From assembly GCA_009760855.2 (NCBI GenBank), contig WPIO01000075.1:1472001-1536000 (forward strand): a stretch of 64,000 nt of DNA, written 5' to 3'. Every line of letters starts with the position of its first letter. Position 1 is the first letter of the stretch. This document shows, piece after piece, positions 46,819 through 58,800 of this stretch. The position numbers and the translations under genes are program-made. This DNA is from Cristatella mucedo (taxonomy: Eukaryota; Bryozoa; Phylactolaemata; Cristatellidae). The notes below the pieces were generated by a model, which was not told where the DNA came from, did not search any database, and saw only the letters and a list, made by a program, of their open reading frames with translations.

Positions 46819-48127
46819 CTGCCAAGCAGAGGTGCTAGCGTCTTCGCATGGCTTACAGCCTTGGCCCTGTTCACTCTGCAGTCTCGAGGCTCCATACTTC
46901 CTCAGGGCCCAGACGCTCTTTCTGCTTGATCTTCAGGCTTACAGGATCGTAAGAGTCCCTGACAAAGTCCGTATGAAAAGGAGCCAGCACACGTGGTCAA
47001 AACTTCCACGGTAGACTACTGGACTGAAGCTGTCCCACATCGCCAATGCTCAGTGGCTCACTGGCTCGAGGCCAAACTAGCAGCAGCTCGGCAAGTGCAA
47101 TGACAAGGTCAAGTGCAATGACAAGGTCGAGCTGCTGCCGATCGGCTCACGGCATCATCAGATCACCACTGCCAGTAAAGATGACCAGCAAGAGTGAATG
47201 ACATGCAAATGGCTTTGTCGAGTGCTCTGGTGGACTTTACACTTTCAGCCTGCTGCTTGATGTCTTGCTCGTGGCTGGTTAAAACTCAACTAAGTCGCAG
47301 CTGTAACTTAGCCACCCTCTGCTCTGAGTCTCAAACTACACGTGTTAGTGTCAGACGGCAATTCGAGCACTGCAAAAGCTTCGTCCGGCAGTGCTGGCCC
47401 TCAAATGCAGCCGACGCCAGCAACAGAGGTGAGATCAGTTAAATATGAATCAACAGGTGTTTAGTGATGCCCAATGGCTCACTTGAAAAGCTTACTCGCG
47501 AAAATGACACGAAAGAAAAACGCTGCTCGGTCAAATTGCTCCGAGTCTGTGTCGCTTAACACGAGGCCTCCTGTGATGATCGCAAGGTGCTCCTCGAGGC
47601 AGTACCGGAGCATTTGTTGCATGTTCTCCTAAGCTTGCGACCTCGGCATTTGGTTGCTACAGCTCAGAAAGCAATCGCTTCGGAAAATACTTCATTGGCG
47701 AAGTAGTCACTCGAACAACATAGTTTGAAGGAATTGTTTCTATTGTCTACTATGCGATTGCTGCTACTGCTGTTGCAGTCATTTATGAATTCTATGGCTG
47801 CTCATTCTAAGCATGCACTATAAGTTGCACGGCCTCGTGCAGATTTGAACATAGATATTGTCAGGTGCACGAGGTTAGCAAGGTTGTGCATATGAATGTT
47901 CTTCGTGTTATTACTTCACACTGTACTAGTTGCACCAGCTGCTCTGTCTGCGTAAGCACGTGCTCTAAGTCGCTCACGGTACAGACTACCTGCTAGTTGC
48001 AGAGACTGCATGTGCACGTGCTCGTGGGTACGCCAGCAGTCCAGGCTGTATCTGCACTGCACACTCGAACGTGCTCTCAGGAGCCTGCATAAAAGTGAAC
48101 GAACACTACCGAGCTTTTAATGCATTA
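46819..48127. other. No recognisable gene or element
   Basis: Unremarkable DNA with a small AAGTGCAATGACAAGGTC duplication near 47095. No domains seen. Confidence 0.45.
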
Positions 48128-48740
48128 ATGCAACATCAAAGTTGGTCCATGCATTTGTGACATCCCGACTTGACTTCTGTAACTCACTGCTTGCTGGCCT
48201 ACCGGCATGTGCAATCAGGCGATTACAGCTTGTGCAAAACTCAGCAGCTAGGCTTGTCTGTCGTGAGCATCGCAGTTGCCACATCACACTACTTCTCGCC
48301 GACCTGCACTGGCTACCAGTCAAGAAACGGATCGACTTCAAAGTTTAGTCGCTCACTGTTAGGTCATTTCATTCTTTGGCTCCAGCATATCTCTCAGATC
48401 TACTCTCCACCATGCCAAGCATCGTACCACCTGCTTTTCGGAATCCAACAGTTTGCCACTAGCTCGTACAAACCTTAAATCCTTTGGAGTGGGTCCCTGT
48501 GATTCTTCCTTTGTGTGCTTATGGTGCTGACAATGTGCATGCTGTAACTAATCACACTTGGGTGCTTACCCTGTGCATGTCACCTCTAACCATGCTATTT
48601 ATGTTGTCTATCAAGTATGATATTACACACCATTCAATGGCGTTTCCCTTTGCAGCAAATGTAAAGCCCCTAGAAAGAGATTGAGTTCTCTGACGGCGCT
48701 TTATCAAGGGTATTTTTATTGTTATTATTATTATTATTTA
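48128..48740 (+). mobile_element. LINE family 1, 3' fragment with internal deletion
   Basis: The open frame at 48142-48348 encodes [20 protein letters not shown] and [13 protein letters not shown] of the RT C-terminal region. About 120 bp that other copies have (the GDRAFSSYAPKAWNSLP segment) are missing at about 48488. The hairpin tail lies at about 48664-48708 and (ATT)n ends at 48740. Confidence 0.88.
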
Positions 48741-50685
48741 TGATAGCCGGGACAGGCAAAGTGAACTAACTTTCAAGATCCCGTGGAGCTATAATATTCT
48801 TCTGGCAGTACCTACAGAGTGGGTGTTTAGCCTGTAACATTTTTCATTGGATTTTCTGTCCCACCTTAGGATACATACATCAACAGTCGTTAGTTAGCCT
48901 TCAAGTAGCCACTAGTCCCATTTAGGTTGTGGCTGTTACCTCAGTTTGCCACTGTGCTACTTATACGTGAAAAGACCGAGCATGTCGGCTGCTGAACGTG
49001 TGCGTGTTATGTCTTCTAGATAGTGGCTCCAACTCTCCGGAGTATGTGCAGCCTTGGTAAAAGAAGCTGTAGGGCTACTACTGATGTATCACAGTATACA
49101 TACTTTTGTCAGTGTATGCACATATGTGCTTAGCACCTGCGGTCTCATGGTGCTATCATTCGTTACGTTGAAGCCTGCGGCAGATGGGCATGGATTAAGT
49201 GAAGGGGACAGAGTTGTGGATCGCGTTAGCATTTCGGTCAGCATGGCTGCCAGGTCTGACGTTTTTATAATTTAAATCTTCTTTTTTGATTAGCTTAGTA
49301 CAGCTTTCAATGATTGATTACTGTCAAGAGTCACCGGCATGCCTGCATAGGAGAGAAAATAGCTACCAGTCCACTATTGCTACATCAGTGCTAATAATAT
49401 ATATTTACCTGAAAGATAGGTATCGTATTTCAAATCTAAAAATTTCTTGAACGCAATGACGCATTATTAGATGTTGGCATCGTGGAGCTAGACACAGACC
49501 GATAGACAGACCGACAGACGGACAGCCAGAGAATGAGAAAGGGAGACTAGACACAGACCAGAAAGACAGATAGAGAGGGAGTGAGGGGGTGAGAAGGGAG
49601 AGAGAGCCACCTTACCAACGTCAGCTCAGTTTAGTGGCTGTGTCGCACAGCTTGCCGGAGAGCATCCTGTCTTAGCTTACCCGAGACTATCCTTTTTGAG
49701 CTTACTCGAGAATGTATGTTATAAGAATTGAGAATGCAGATTTTAAGCCCACTCATCAATGAAGTAATTAGGGAAGTCACTTATGTACTCCTAGGCTTCA
49801 TAGCAGTGATGGAGCTCTGATTGAGCTGCTGCTATGTGACGAGTGTCCGTGGGACCAACGTGGGGACGTCGTCGTTATCCCACCTGCTCTAGCTATTCAC
49901 TTTCATCCAGCTACCAATAGTTTGCTTGGTTTGTATCAGTCCCTTGTGCTTGTCCTTCTGAAGCATGAGTAGAAAAGGTGAACTTGAATTGCTTCTTAAA
50001 TTCCGGTGGAACCTAATCTAGAGTTGTCTGTAGCCACAATAAGAATCGCGATTAAGTGTAACGATACCCATTAACACATGGCCTTGGCTCTTTGCCGTAA
50101 GTGACGGTTCTTGCAGGCCCTGGTGATGGTAAGGGCGGTTTCAGGAATGCTAATCTGCTCATTGAACTGCCTGATCGAAAGAATTTATTACTGAGCTCCA
50201 ACTATGCTTATCGACCATTCTTATGTGGCCCAGTGCGTTTGCAGCCAGCAGTGAACCCCCACAGGAGGATTTTGCATTTATTAAGAGCACCTCTTAAGCG
50301 TTTACCATCAAGACTTCGGTGAATTGAAATTCCATGAATCCAAAGTACGACTGCCTCGGTAGAGTGCTTTGTAGCACCGATAGCATGTTCTGTACACACC
50401 TGGACATAACCAGGTATCTATACATATATGTAGAGGCATACAAGTATAATTCTGAGCTACCGAAGTCTAGGCCCGATGAGGGAACCGTGCTAACCTAAAG
50501 AGTGAAAGTAATCGACAAGACACAAAAAAGATGAACAATACTTTTTGGCATGATGTGGCCAGTGTATTCGAGGCTACACGAGTTTGCTGCAAACGAAGGG
50601 AAACGGTGACTCTTCTTTGACAGTTCGTCTAGGAGCTTCAAAGCTGTGCTGGTTCACAAAGGGAACAAGTACCCCTCGGTCAGTC

Positions 50686-50694
50686 CCTCCCTCT

Positions 50695-50741
<47 letters not shown>
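50686..50741 (+). repeat. (CT)n microsatellite
   Basis: CCTCCCTCTCCCTCCC leads into a pure CT run. Confidence 0.95.
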
Positions 50742-50744
<3 letters not shown>

Positions 50745-51695
50745 GGCTCACTATGTGTGCCTCAAAGAAGACGACACCACGGTTAACATGTAATGCTGAG
50801 TGTTTTGAAGTATGGCATGTATGGCTGAAAGGTCATTTGAGCATTTAAAATGGAGTCATTCCTGATGGGCCACAGAGAAAGATTCAGGAAGTTTCGTCGG
50901 TTTATTGGGTGAGGGTCAGCAGGGAGGCTATGGAGCACTGCACACAATGTACTTGAAATAGAAGAGCGAGCTCTATGTTGGGAGAACAATATCAAATGAA
51001 AGCCACATTCAGACGCTCGGAAAGTGCTCGTGCCTGCCTGGTCATGCAAGTTGGTGAGGCTCTACACAATGAGTCAGCAGCTTTCAATGAACATCGTCTT
51101 TCCTTAGCTGTTGGTGGCAGGGATGAATGCTGCTGTCTTCGACGGGTCAAAGTGAAAGAACATCGTAGAGTGTCACGAGTTCACTAAGAAACTGAACTTG
51201 GTAAAAAAGCTCAGAGTAGTGTACTTGCCGTGGTTCGAAGCTGTGTTGGCGATCACAAGGCTATAAAATATGAACTGGTTCAGGCTCTCAAAAAGAGCTA
51301 CGCCGAAATTGAATTAAAGCGGTCGTCAAAGTCCAAATACAGGGTGCTAAGAATGACAAAACATGGAAGCTCATTTAGATATGCAATGCGAGTGCTTTCA
51401 CTGGGGAAAGGTTTACTTACAGCTGCTTTACCAAGGACAGCATAGCGAAAACGTGTGGGGGGAGTCTTTCGAGAAAAAACCTTGCCTAGAGCTGCAAATT
51501 TAGAGCATCTACTCATTTCAAAACCCTTTGAATCATATTCATACGATTTCAGATAAATATACTATGACGTTATTTCATTTATCGTTCTTTCTGTCCAAGT
51601 GTAAGCCGAAAGAAGCAACCGGTCACTGTTGTCAGCCGATATTGGTATATTTCAATGTATTCGCCGTATTGCTTAAAAAAGCAGTCCACTCAGAA

Positions 51696-51972
51696 GAATG
51701 GCAATTTTTCATACTTGTGAGGGCTTAAGGAAAGAGGAAATAGCACTAAAAATGCAGAGGCAAAAACATTGTTTTTGAATGCTGTCAGCCTGCCACTGAG
51801 GACTTGGATTGGAACTCGAAGGCTGCAGAGTCAAAATGGCAACTTTTCATACTTGTGAGGGCTTAAGGAAAGAGGAAATAGCACTAAAAATGCAGAGGCA
51901 AAAACATTGTTTTTGAATGCTGTCAGCCTGCCACTGAGGACTTGGATGGGAACTCGAAGGCTGCAGAGTCAG
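51696..51972 (+). repeat. 138-bp tandem duplication
   Basis: The block containing ATACTTGTGAGGGCTTAAGG and GAATGCTGTCAGCCTGCC occurs twice with period 138 bp and only a few differences. The duplication is recent. The second copy is followed by a short GTAGCATGAGGTGGAA repeat. Confidence 0.95.
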
Positions 51973-54371
51973 AATGACGTGGAAAATAGTAGTAGCATGA
52001 GGTGGAAATGAGAAGTAGCATGAGGTGGAATGACCGCCTGAATGGAAGCTTCGGAGACGCCTGCAGGAAGCTAAGTTTTAGGTGTGGCTGCAGGGAAGGG
52101 ATCAGCTGTTCGAAAGAATTGTGGGAATCGAGTTCCAAAGCCCTTCGCCGGCACCAACCAAAGATATTCGGCTGAAGCAGCTTTTCGGCGATTTATTTGT
52201 ACGGCTAAATTATCGGCCAGGACTCTGTGGCCTATGCACAACGAGACTTCGTTCAGTGGAGGCTAACTGTGCACTTTTCGTATGCAGATATTATTGCCGA
52301 TCGGCCACGACTTGCTTGCATGCCACTCCTTGGAGTGCTGATGCTGGACATGCCAAAGCTAATTAGGTTGGGCTCGAGCTACCCCAGTTCGTGTAAATCT
52401 GGTATGATGAACTTTCTGCCCGAAAAAACTTCTAGAGGCTCTTCTTGTCGAGCAGTACCGCTCGTGCATGGGCGACCACGATTTTTGGTTATTCGAGTCA
52501 TGCAGTGGCATTTCTTGATTGCCCCATGTGTGATTGTTTCGTTGCCGTGCTAAGACTGTGTGGGCCGATGGCGTTCTCGGCTGCTGGTTTATGGGTCATG
52601 TCCGTTTATTCCCCAATGGTTTTACAAGTGTTAGTGTCTGCCTGGACAGGAGAAGGCAGTGGAAAGCAGGACGGAGGGGGAGAGAGGCAGTGCAGTGTAA
52701 CCCTTCGAGCTTTGAAGGAATACACCAGCGATGAAGAGGTCCTCGGGGTATGCATTTCGTCGCTTACTTGCTGTCACAGGCTTGTTGTCAGAGCTTCAGC
52801 TTATACTACCCAGGCAAAGGTGATGGTCTATTAGGCTTCTCTGCCTTTATAGAAACAGGGCTATTAAATCAGCTGCCCTTTCTATCCTGCCGCTATTAAC
52901 GTATTGTGCCGGCAAGCTAACTGTATATAAGAGGCTGGAACATCTAGGCATATTGCTGGAAGGTTTGATTTGAGGAAATGGTCGGAGAGCTAAGGCAGGT
53001 AGGGAGAGGGTGAGTGGGCAAGAGTGGGGAGGCCACGATGGAGACGCACAACATATGCGAGTAGGTAGTAGGTTCGTGGGAATGCCCAAGCATCTTGATC
53101 CCGGGCCTCTTGTCTGCATGATCCGACAGTTTCACAAGCAAGCGGCTCGTAGCTTCTTTCGTGGCGTACGCGTGCCACCTTTTATTTTAAGTCAATCGAA
53201 TTTAGAGACTATGTAAGTATCGAAGTATAGTGCTTAGGCAAATCTAGTGAAGCTTACAAGAAGACACTCAGGGCTAAGGGCCAAGGTTAGTAGGAGCTCT
53301 GGCCAGTAGCATGCAGTGATTACTGTATGCTTTAGAACGCAAAGAACATATGAGCAAAGATGGTAAACTCACTTGGGGCCGATGAGAGAAATCTGAGCTG
53401 ATCAGATGTGTCTTTAGCCGAGGCTAAAAGATAGGCTGCAAAGTCGCAGCAGGTACTGACTGAACCAGTTAGCTACTTTAGGTGACGATTACGATGGATT
53501 GTGCCGGTCGATCTTCTTGCAGTGAGATAAGTTACCACTTAGATAAACAATCATTGCTTATTGCAGACTATTACGTTGCTGCTTCTCTCTTTAGGCACCG
53601 GAAAAGCTCTGAGAACCGCCCTGTTTGGGGAGCAATTTATGTCAGCTCAGAAGATATAAAAAATTCCCAATATGTGCAGATTCTAAAGTTGGTGACGTTA
53701 AGTTGCTCTATCCCAGACAGTTTCTGGTATCAGAGACAGTCTTACAGTCTACTAGGTTGACCACTGCTCCTGGATACCAGCCACTACACAGATACTAACT
53801 GAAGTTAAATTCGCTCAAGATTCGGGTAATGTCTTCATGTCGTGAGTGTCAGCATATACATAATTATTAGTTCCTGAAATCCGTAGAACGCTTCTAGTTA
53901 GCAGGAATTCTTTTTATTTAGGATTCTTCGTGCCGGCTCTCAATTATCTCCAACTTGAGAGACAAACTCAGCTCGTCTGGCCTATCGTCAACGACATAAT
54001 TGCTACAGCGTGCCATTACTGTCTCTCCACTAGCTACACACACGTTCAGCATTGAATCACCTTCGAGATCATCTTCTGGCTTACAACAGGTAGCTTAACT
54101 TGATTGCACAAGCCAACCAGTTAGATCTCTTTCCTCCCCAAAGGGTTATATTAAGCCACCTGCTCTTGCTTTCTTTGTCGTCTTTGCCATTCCTCGAAAT
54201 GAACTGCAATCATCCAACGATCAGGCCTTCAGGTAATAAGCATAAGCAGTGTGAAGTTCGCTTCCGGCTTGGTCACTATATCGAATGAATCTGCACAATT
54301 TAATTTTTATCTAAAGACTCTGCTTTTTTATTCCTTTTGCTGTTAACCGTGTGCCTGTTTACCTATACGAG

Positions 54372-54770
54372 AAAAACCTCAAATCCTATGGAGACCGTAC
54401 ATCTAGTTCGTGTGCTCCCAAAACTTGGAACTTATTCCCAACTTGAATCACGACATCCCCTGACTTGATCACTTTTAAAAAGAAATTAAAATTGCACATA
54501 TTTGTGACAGCATGTAGTGGGTCCCTGTGAATCGACCTGTATGTGCTTATGGTTGCTGACACTGTGCAAGCTGCCACTAACCACACTTGCATGCTGACCA
54601 TGTACACATCACCCCTAACCATGTTATTCTTTCGCTTATTGAGCAAGCTACCACTAACCATTCAACCATGTTTCTTTTGCAGCAAATGAAAAGCGCCTAG
54701 AAGGAGATTGAGTTCTCTGAGGGTGCTTTAAAAGAGTAGCACTTTTATTATTTTTATTGTTATTAGTTGT
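54372..54770 (+). mobile_element. LINE family 1, 3' fragment
   Basis: Starts within the AWNSLP coding region (CTCAAATCCTATGGAGACCG), runs through the 3' UTR with GCCACTAACCACACTTGCAT, then the hairpin tail (about 54690-54730) and an (ATT)-rich end. It is 5'-truncated and its coding part is frameshifted. Confidence 0.85.
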
Positions 54771-54974
54771 TCACGTTTACTACTTCTGCTTACCTGTGCA
54801 TGATTCTGAGCATTTTATTAGCCAGAGGTTCCACTAAACAGTAACCCTGATTATGTTTGAGTATCCTTTAGCATATTGGCCAAAGCATGATACTTGTTTG
54901 CTTTTGCATTGTTGATGCCAAGATTTCATTCAGTCTACAATGTGTGCCCTCAGCCTGCTCCTCCTCTAAAATCA

Positions 54975-57112
54975 CATGTAAATCGTGAAACGTCAAGAAC
55001 CGTGACATCGATGCTGTGCTTCGCCTTTGCTACTCAGTCCCTCTTCCGATCTGTCATCATTGGTCGATAGCTTTAGCACGACACTAGCTAGCATGCTCGA
55101 CAACTTTGCACCTCTGGCTAAGCCCACTGTGTGCCCCTGCCCAGACGGCCTGTCGTTTACCACAGGCAATAAACTAACTAAGTCTACTAAGACCAAGCTT
55201 GAAAGAGAATACACAAAATCAAGACTGACTGTTCATCGACAGGCATAACAGGACTGCTGCAGGTCGTACCAATCGATCCTAGCAAAGGCCAAGTCTAGCT
55301 TCTGTAAAAACGTTGTTGAATCACAGCTGCACAATCCAGAGTTGCTGTTGTCGACGATCAACCATCTCGCCCACTGCTCCTAGGTTAGCTCTTTACTGAA
55401 TGATCCCTGTGATTATCTAGCTGATCGCTTCTCTAGCTTTTTTGTTCAGATGATAGACAAAATCAGGGAGTCCATTCATCCCTGCAATGGCAGCATTCCC
55501 AATAGAATGCTTCCCTTGATTCCTTGCAGCACCTCAATGTCTACTTTCAAGCTGTCACTAGTGACCTCATCCTGAAGTTCATATCCCAATCACAGAAGAC
55601 AACTAGCAATTCAAATTTTGGATCCTATTCCCACTGTTCTGCTCCTACGTTGCATTGATCTGCTGCTGCAATGCATAAATAACATTATTGATATGTCATT
55701 AGCCTCAAGTCATGCCCCAGCACCTTTCCAAAAAGTTATAGCAGGCCACCACTCAAGAAAGCAACACCAGACCAAGAGAGCTTGAGCAGCTACTGCCCAG
55801 TCTCCTTTCTAAATTCCTATCAAAGACACTGGAACGAGTTGTGGCAGACCAGTAGAACTCATATTTTGAAACTTCAAACCCCGCTAATAAGTTCCAGTCT
55901 AGCTTTACAGCTAATGACCCCACAGAGTCAGTACTGTTTCGGATGTACAATGACCTACTGAGGAATGTAGACATTGGTAGAGTATAGCTTGTTTTCTTTG
56001 ATCTTTCGGCAGCTTTTGATATTATCGATTCCCAAGTCCATCTTGAGCGACTCTGATCTCGCCTGGGCATCACTGGCACTGCTCTGCAATCGTTCAGGTC
56101 TAATCTCTGTGGAAGTCTGCAGAGTATTGTTGTGAATCGACTAATATTAATAATAATAATAATGCACTCGATAAAGGGCCCTCAGAGAACTCAATCTCTT
56201 TCTCGGCGCTTTACATTTACATCTAAGATAATTTGACATACCTCTGTAATATGTGGTGCCTCAGAGCTCCATGCTTGGTCCGGTTCTTTTAATGGTTTAT
56301 ACTCTCCCTCTTGCCCGATGTGATTGCCAAGCACAACGTAAGTTTTCACTTCTATGAGGATGACACTCAGTTGTACCTTTGCTTTGATCCCTCCCAGCCG
56401 TCCACCTCGTTTAATTCTCTCAACTCTCTTGCTGCATGTATTCATGACATCAGCACATGGCTTTCAGAAAACTTTCTTAAATTAATTTATGATTAAACCA
56501 ACTTACTAGTAATGGTAAACCAAGTGTGATTCAGAAACTGGAAAGACTAAGTCTCAAAATCGTCTCTGAAAGCATATCTCCTGTTGAATCGGCACGAAAT
56601 TTAGGTTGCCACGTTCGAAAGTGACCATTCATCAGAAGACCACATCAGGTCCACAATCAAGTCTGCCTACTTTCAGCTGCATAACATTTCCGAAATTCGG
56701 GCTTGTTTAGTCAGGGATACCACATATAAGTTGGTCCATGAATTTGTGACATCCCGTCTTTACTTCTGTAACTCACTGCTTGCTGATCTACTGGCATGTG
56801 CAATCAGGCGCTTACAGTTGGTGCAAAACTCTGCCACTAGGCTTGTCTGTCGTGAGCGCCTCAGTTACCACATCACACCACTTCTCGCCGACCTGCACTG
56901 GCTACCAGTCAAGCGACGGATCAACTTCAAGATTTTTTTGCTCACTTTTGGGCCCCATCATCCTTTGGCTCCTGATTACCTGTCAGATCTACTCCCCCAC
57001 CAGGCTAAGCATTGTACCACCAACTTTTCTTGATCTAACTGTTTACCTATACTTTGTACACAACTCAAATCCTTTGGAGGCCCTGCCTTTATTTCGTATG
57101 CTCCTAAAGCCA
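54975..57112 (+). mobile_element. LINE family 1, longest remnant (endonuclease-RT linker, RT core)
   Basis: In order: linker text LVDSFSTTLASMLDNFAPL (about 55060-55120); a decayed middle; SYRPVSFLNSYQRH-like text at about 55790; RT motif FFDLSAAFDIIDS (about 55990-56030); a 75-bp inverted tail insertion (56148-56219); the VPQSSMLGPVLLM region; FHFYEDDTQLYL (about 56348), where other copies have YADD; and [16 protein letters not shown]. Many stops and frameshifts make it non-functional. It is cut at about 57112, where a second copy begins. No 5' endonuclease domain was recognised. Confidence 0.85.
56148..56219 (-). mobile_element. Inverted LINE/SINE hairpin tail inserted in the LINE RT region
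   Basis: (AAT)n followed by GCACTCGATAAAGGGCC and the rest of the family-1 hairpin tail in reverse orientation. It interrupts the otherwise continuous LINE text between CGACTAATA and TCTAAGATAATTTGAC. Only the terminal 70-75 bp are present. It could be a severely 5'-truncated LINE or the tail of a SINE sharing that end. Confidence 0.7.
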
Positions 57113-58165
57113 GGACCTCAAATTCTCTCAACTCACTTGCTGCATGCATTGATGACATCCGCACATGGATGGCAGCAAATTTTCTAAAACTTAACGATGA
57201 TAAAACTTACTTACTAGTTATGGGCAAACCCAGTGTGATTCAGAGATTGGAAAGGCTGACTCTTAAAATTGGCTCTGCCAGCATATCTCCAGTTGAATCA
57301 GCTCGAAATCTAGGTGTCATATTCCAAAGCGACCTCTAGTTAGACGACCACATCAGCTCCACAGTCAAATCTGCCTATTTTCAGCTTCATAACATTGCTA
57401 AAATTCGGGCTTGTTTAGATAAGGATACCACATCTAATTTGGTCAATGCATTCGTGACATCCCGTCTTGACTTCTGCAACTCACTGCTTACTGGCCTACC
57501 AGCATGTGGGATCAGGCGATTGCAGCTGGTACAAAACTCTGCAGCTAGGCTTGTCTGTCGTGAGATTCACAGTTGCCACATTACTTCACTTCTCGCCGAC
57601 CTGCACTGGCTGCCAGTCAAGCAACGATTGACTTCAAGGTATTGTTGCTCACTTTTAGGTCCCTTCATTCTATGGCTCCAGCCTATCTCTCAGATATACT
57701 ACCCCATCAGGCAAAGCATTGTACCACCCGCTTTTCGGAATCCAACAGTCTATAAATACCTCGTACAAACCTTAAATCCTTTGGAGACCGTGCATTTAGT
57801 TCGTATGCTCCCAAAGCCTGGAACTCCCTCCCGACTTGCGTCAGAAAATCCCCTGACTTGACCACATTTAAAAAGAACTTCTAAACACACCTATTTAGGA
57901 CAGCGTTTAGTGGGTCCCTGTGATTCGTCCTTTATGTGCTTATGAGTGCTGACACAATTGCATGCTGCCACTAACCAGGCTTGCATGCCGACCCTGTGCA
58001 TGTCATCCCTGACCATATTATCCATGCTGTTGATCAAGCATGATACCACTCACCGCTCGATCGTGTTTTATTTGCAGCAAATGTAAAGTGCCTAGAAAGA
58101 GATGGGCTTCTCTGAGGGCGCTTTATCATGAGTATTATTATCATTAATATTATAATTTCACCGTA
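57113..58165 (+). mobile_element. LINE family 1, second 3' copy in tandem
   Basis: Begins abruptly with the RT segment following the YADD region (NSLNSLAACIDDIRTWMAAN) and continues through [49 protein letters not shown] and the SYAPKAWNSLP region. The 3' UTR, hairpin tail (about 58084-58128) and an ATT-rich end follow. It has at least one frameshift (near 57625). It directly follows the preceding LINE copy in the same orientation. Confidence 0.88.
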
Positions 58166-58468
58166 TAGGTCATCAACTATTGGTTGTTGCATCACTTGGA
58201 GCAAGTTTTAAAGTAGCTGGGTGGAGGTATGTTTCTGTTAGGTGTTATAAAAACGGCCGATTAGTTTTCACTATAGAAATCCTTAAATGGTTGAAAATGC
58301 TCGTGCCTATATTATATACCTATACCTTATGCCATCGAATGTTGCCTTGAGGTCGAATCCGTTCACCTTCTTCACAGCTCGGGACTGAAATGAAACTCAG
58401 TCCCGCTCGGTTTCTGGTCGAAGGTGGAGGCTGTCCACCACTTAGTGGACAAAGCTCTGCATGCATAT

Positions 58469-58482
58469 GCACACACACACGC

Positions 58483-58519
<37 letters not shown>
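58469..58519 (+). repeat. (CA)n microsatellite
   Basis: About 24 CA units with two GC interruptions. Confidence 0.95.
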
Positions 58520-58520
<1 letters not shown>

Positions 58521-58719
58521 TCATGTACCGCGCGAAAACGCATATGTGTGCACATGCTCAGCCAAACACCGACTAACCCATTTTGAGGGACAGTTTCTAC
58601 TCTCTTTCCCTTGGAGTTCTGAGCCGGTGGGCCTGGCTGAGTGTCCTACCTTTACCACCACTGCAAGCTCGTTACCAATTTGACCTAACTATAAAGTTGT
58701 TGCACTTGTCCACGGCTGA

Positions 58720-58800
58720 CAGAAATGTAAAGTGCCTAGAGAGAGATTGAGTTCTCTGAGGGCACTTTATCAAGTGAATTATTATTATTATTATTATTAG
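58720..58800 (+). mobile_element. LINE/SINE hairpin tail, isolated copy
   Basis: AATGTAAAGTGCCTAGAGAG, a short loop, then GGGCACTTTATCAAGTG and (ATT)n. The tail is complete, but no LINE coding or 3' UTR sequence precedes it. It may be the tail of a SINE whose head is unrecognisable in 58550-58720. Confidence 0.75.

Larger units (their letters stand above)
48741..54371. other. No recognisable gene
   Basis: Open frames up to 129 codons (52445-52834) lack any recognisable domain and overlap frames on other phases. The stretch holds a (CT)n run and a 138-bp tandem duplication, and no supported exon. Confidence 0.45.

Noticed and set aside
54975-58165. A functional reverse transcriptase gene
   Set aside because: Multiple stops, frameshifts, an inserted inverted tail and a mid-ORF truncation; it is a decayed LINE cluster.
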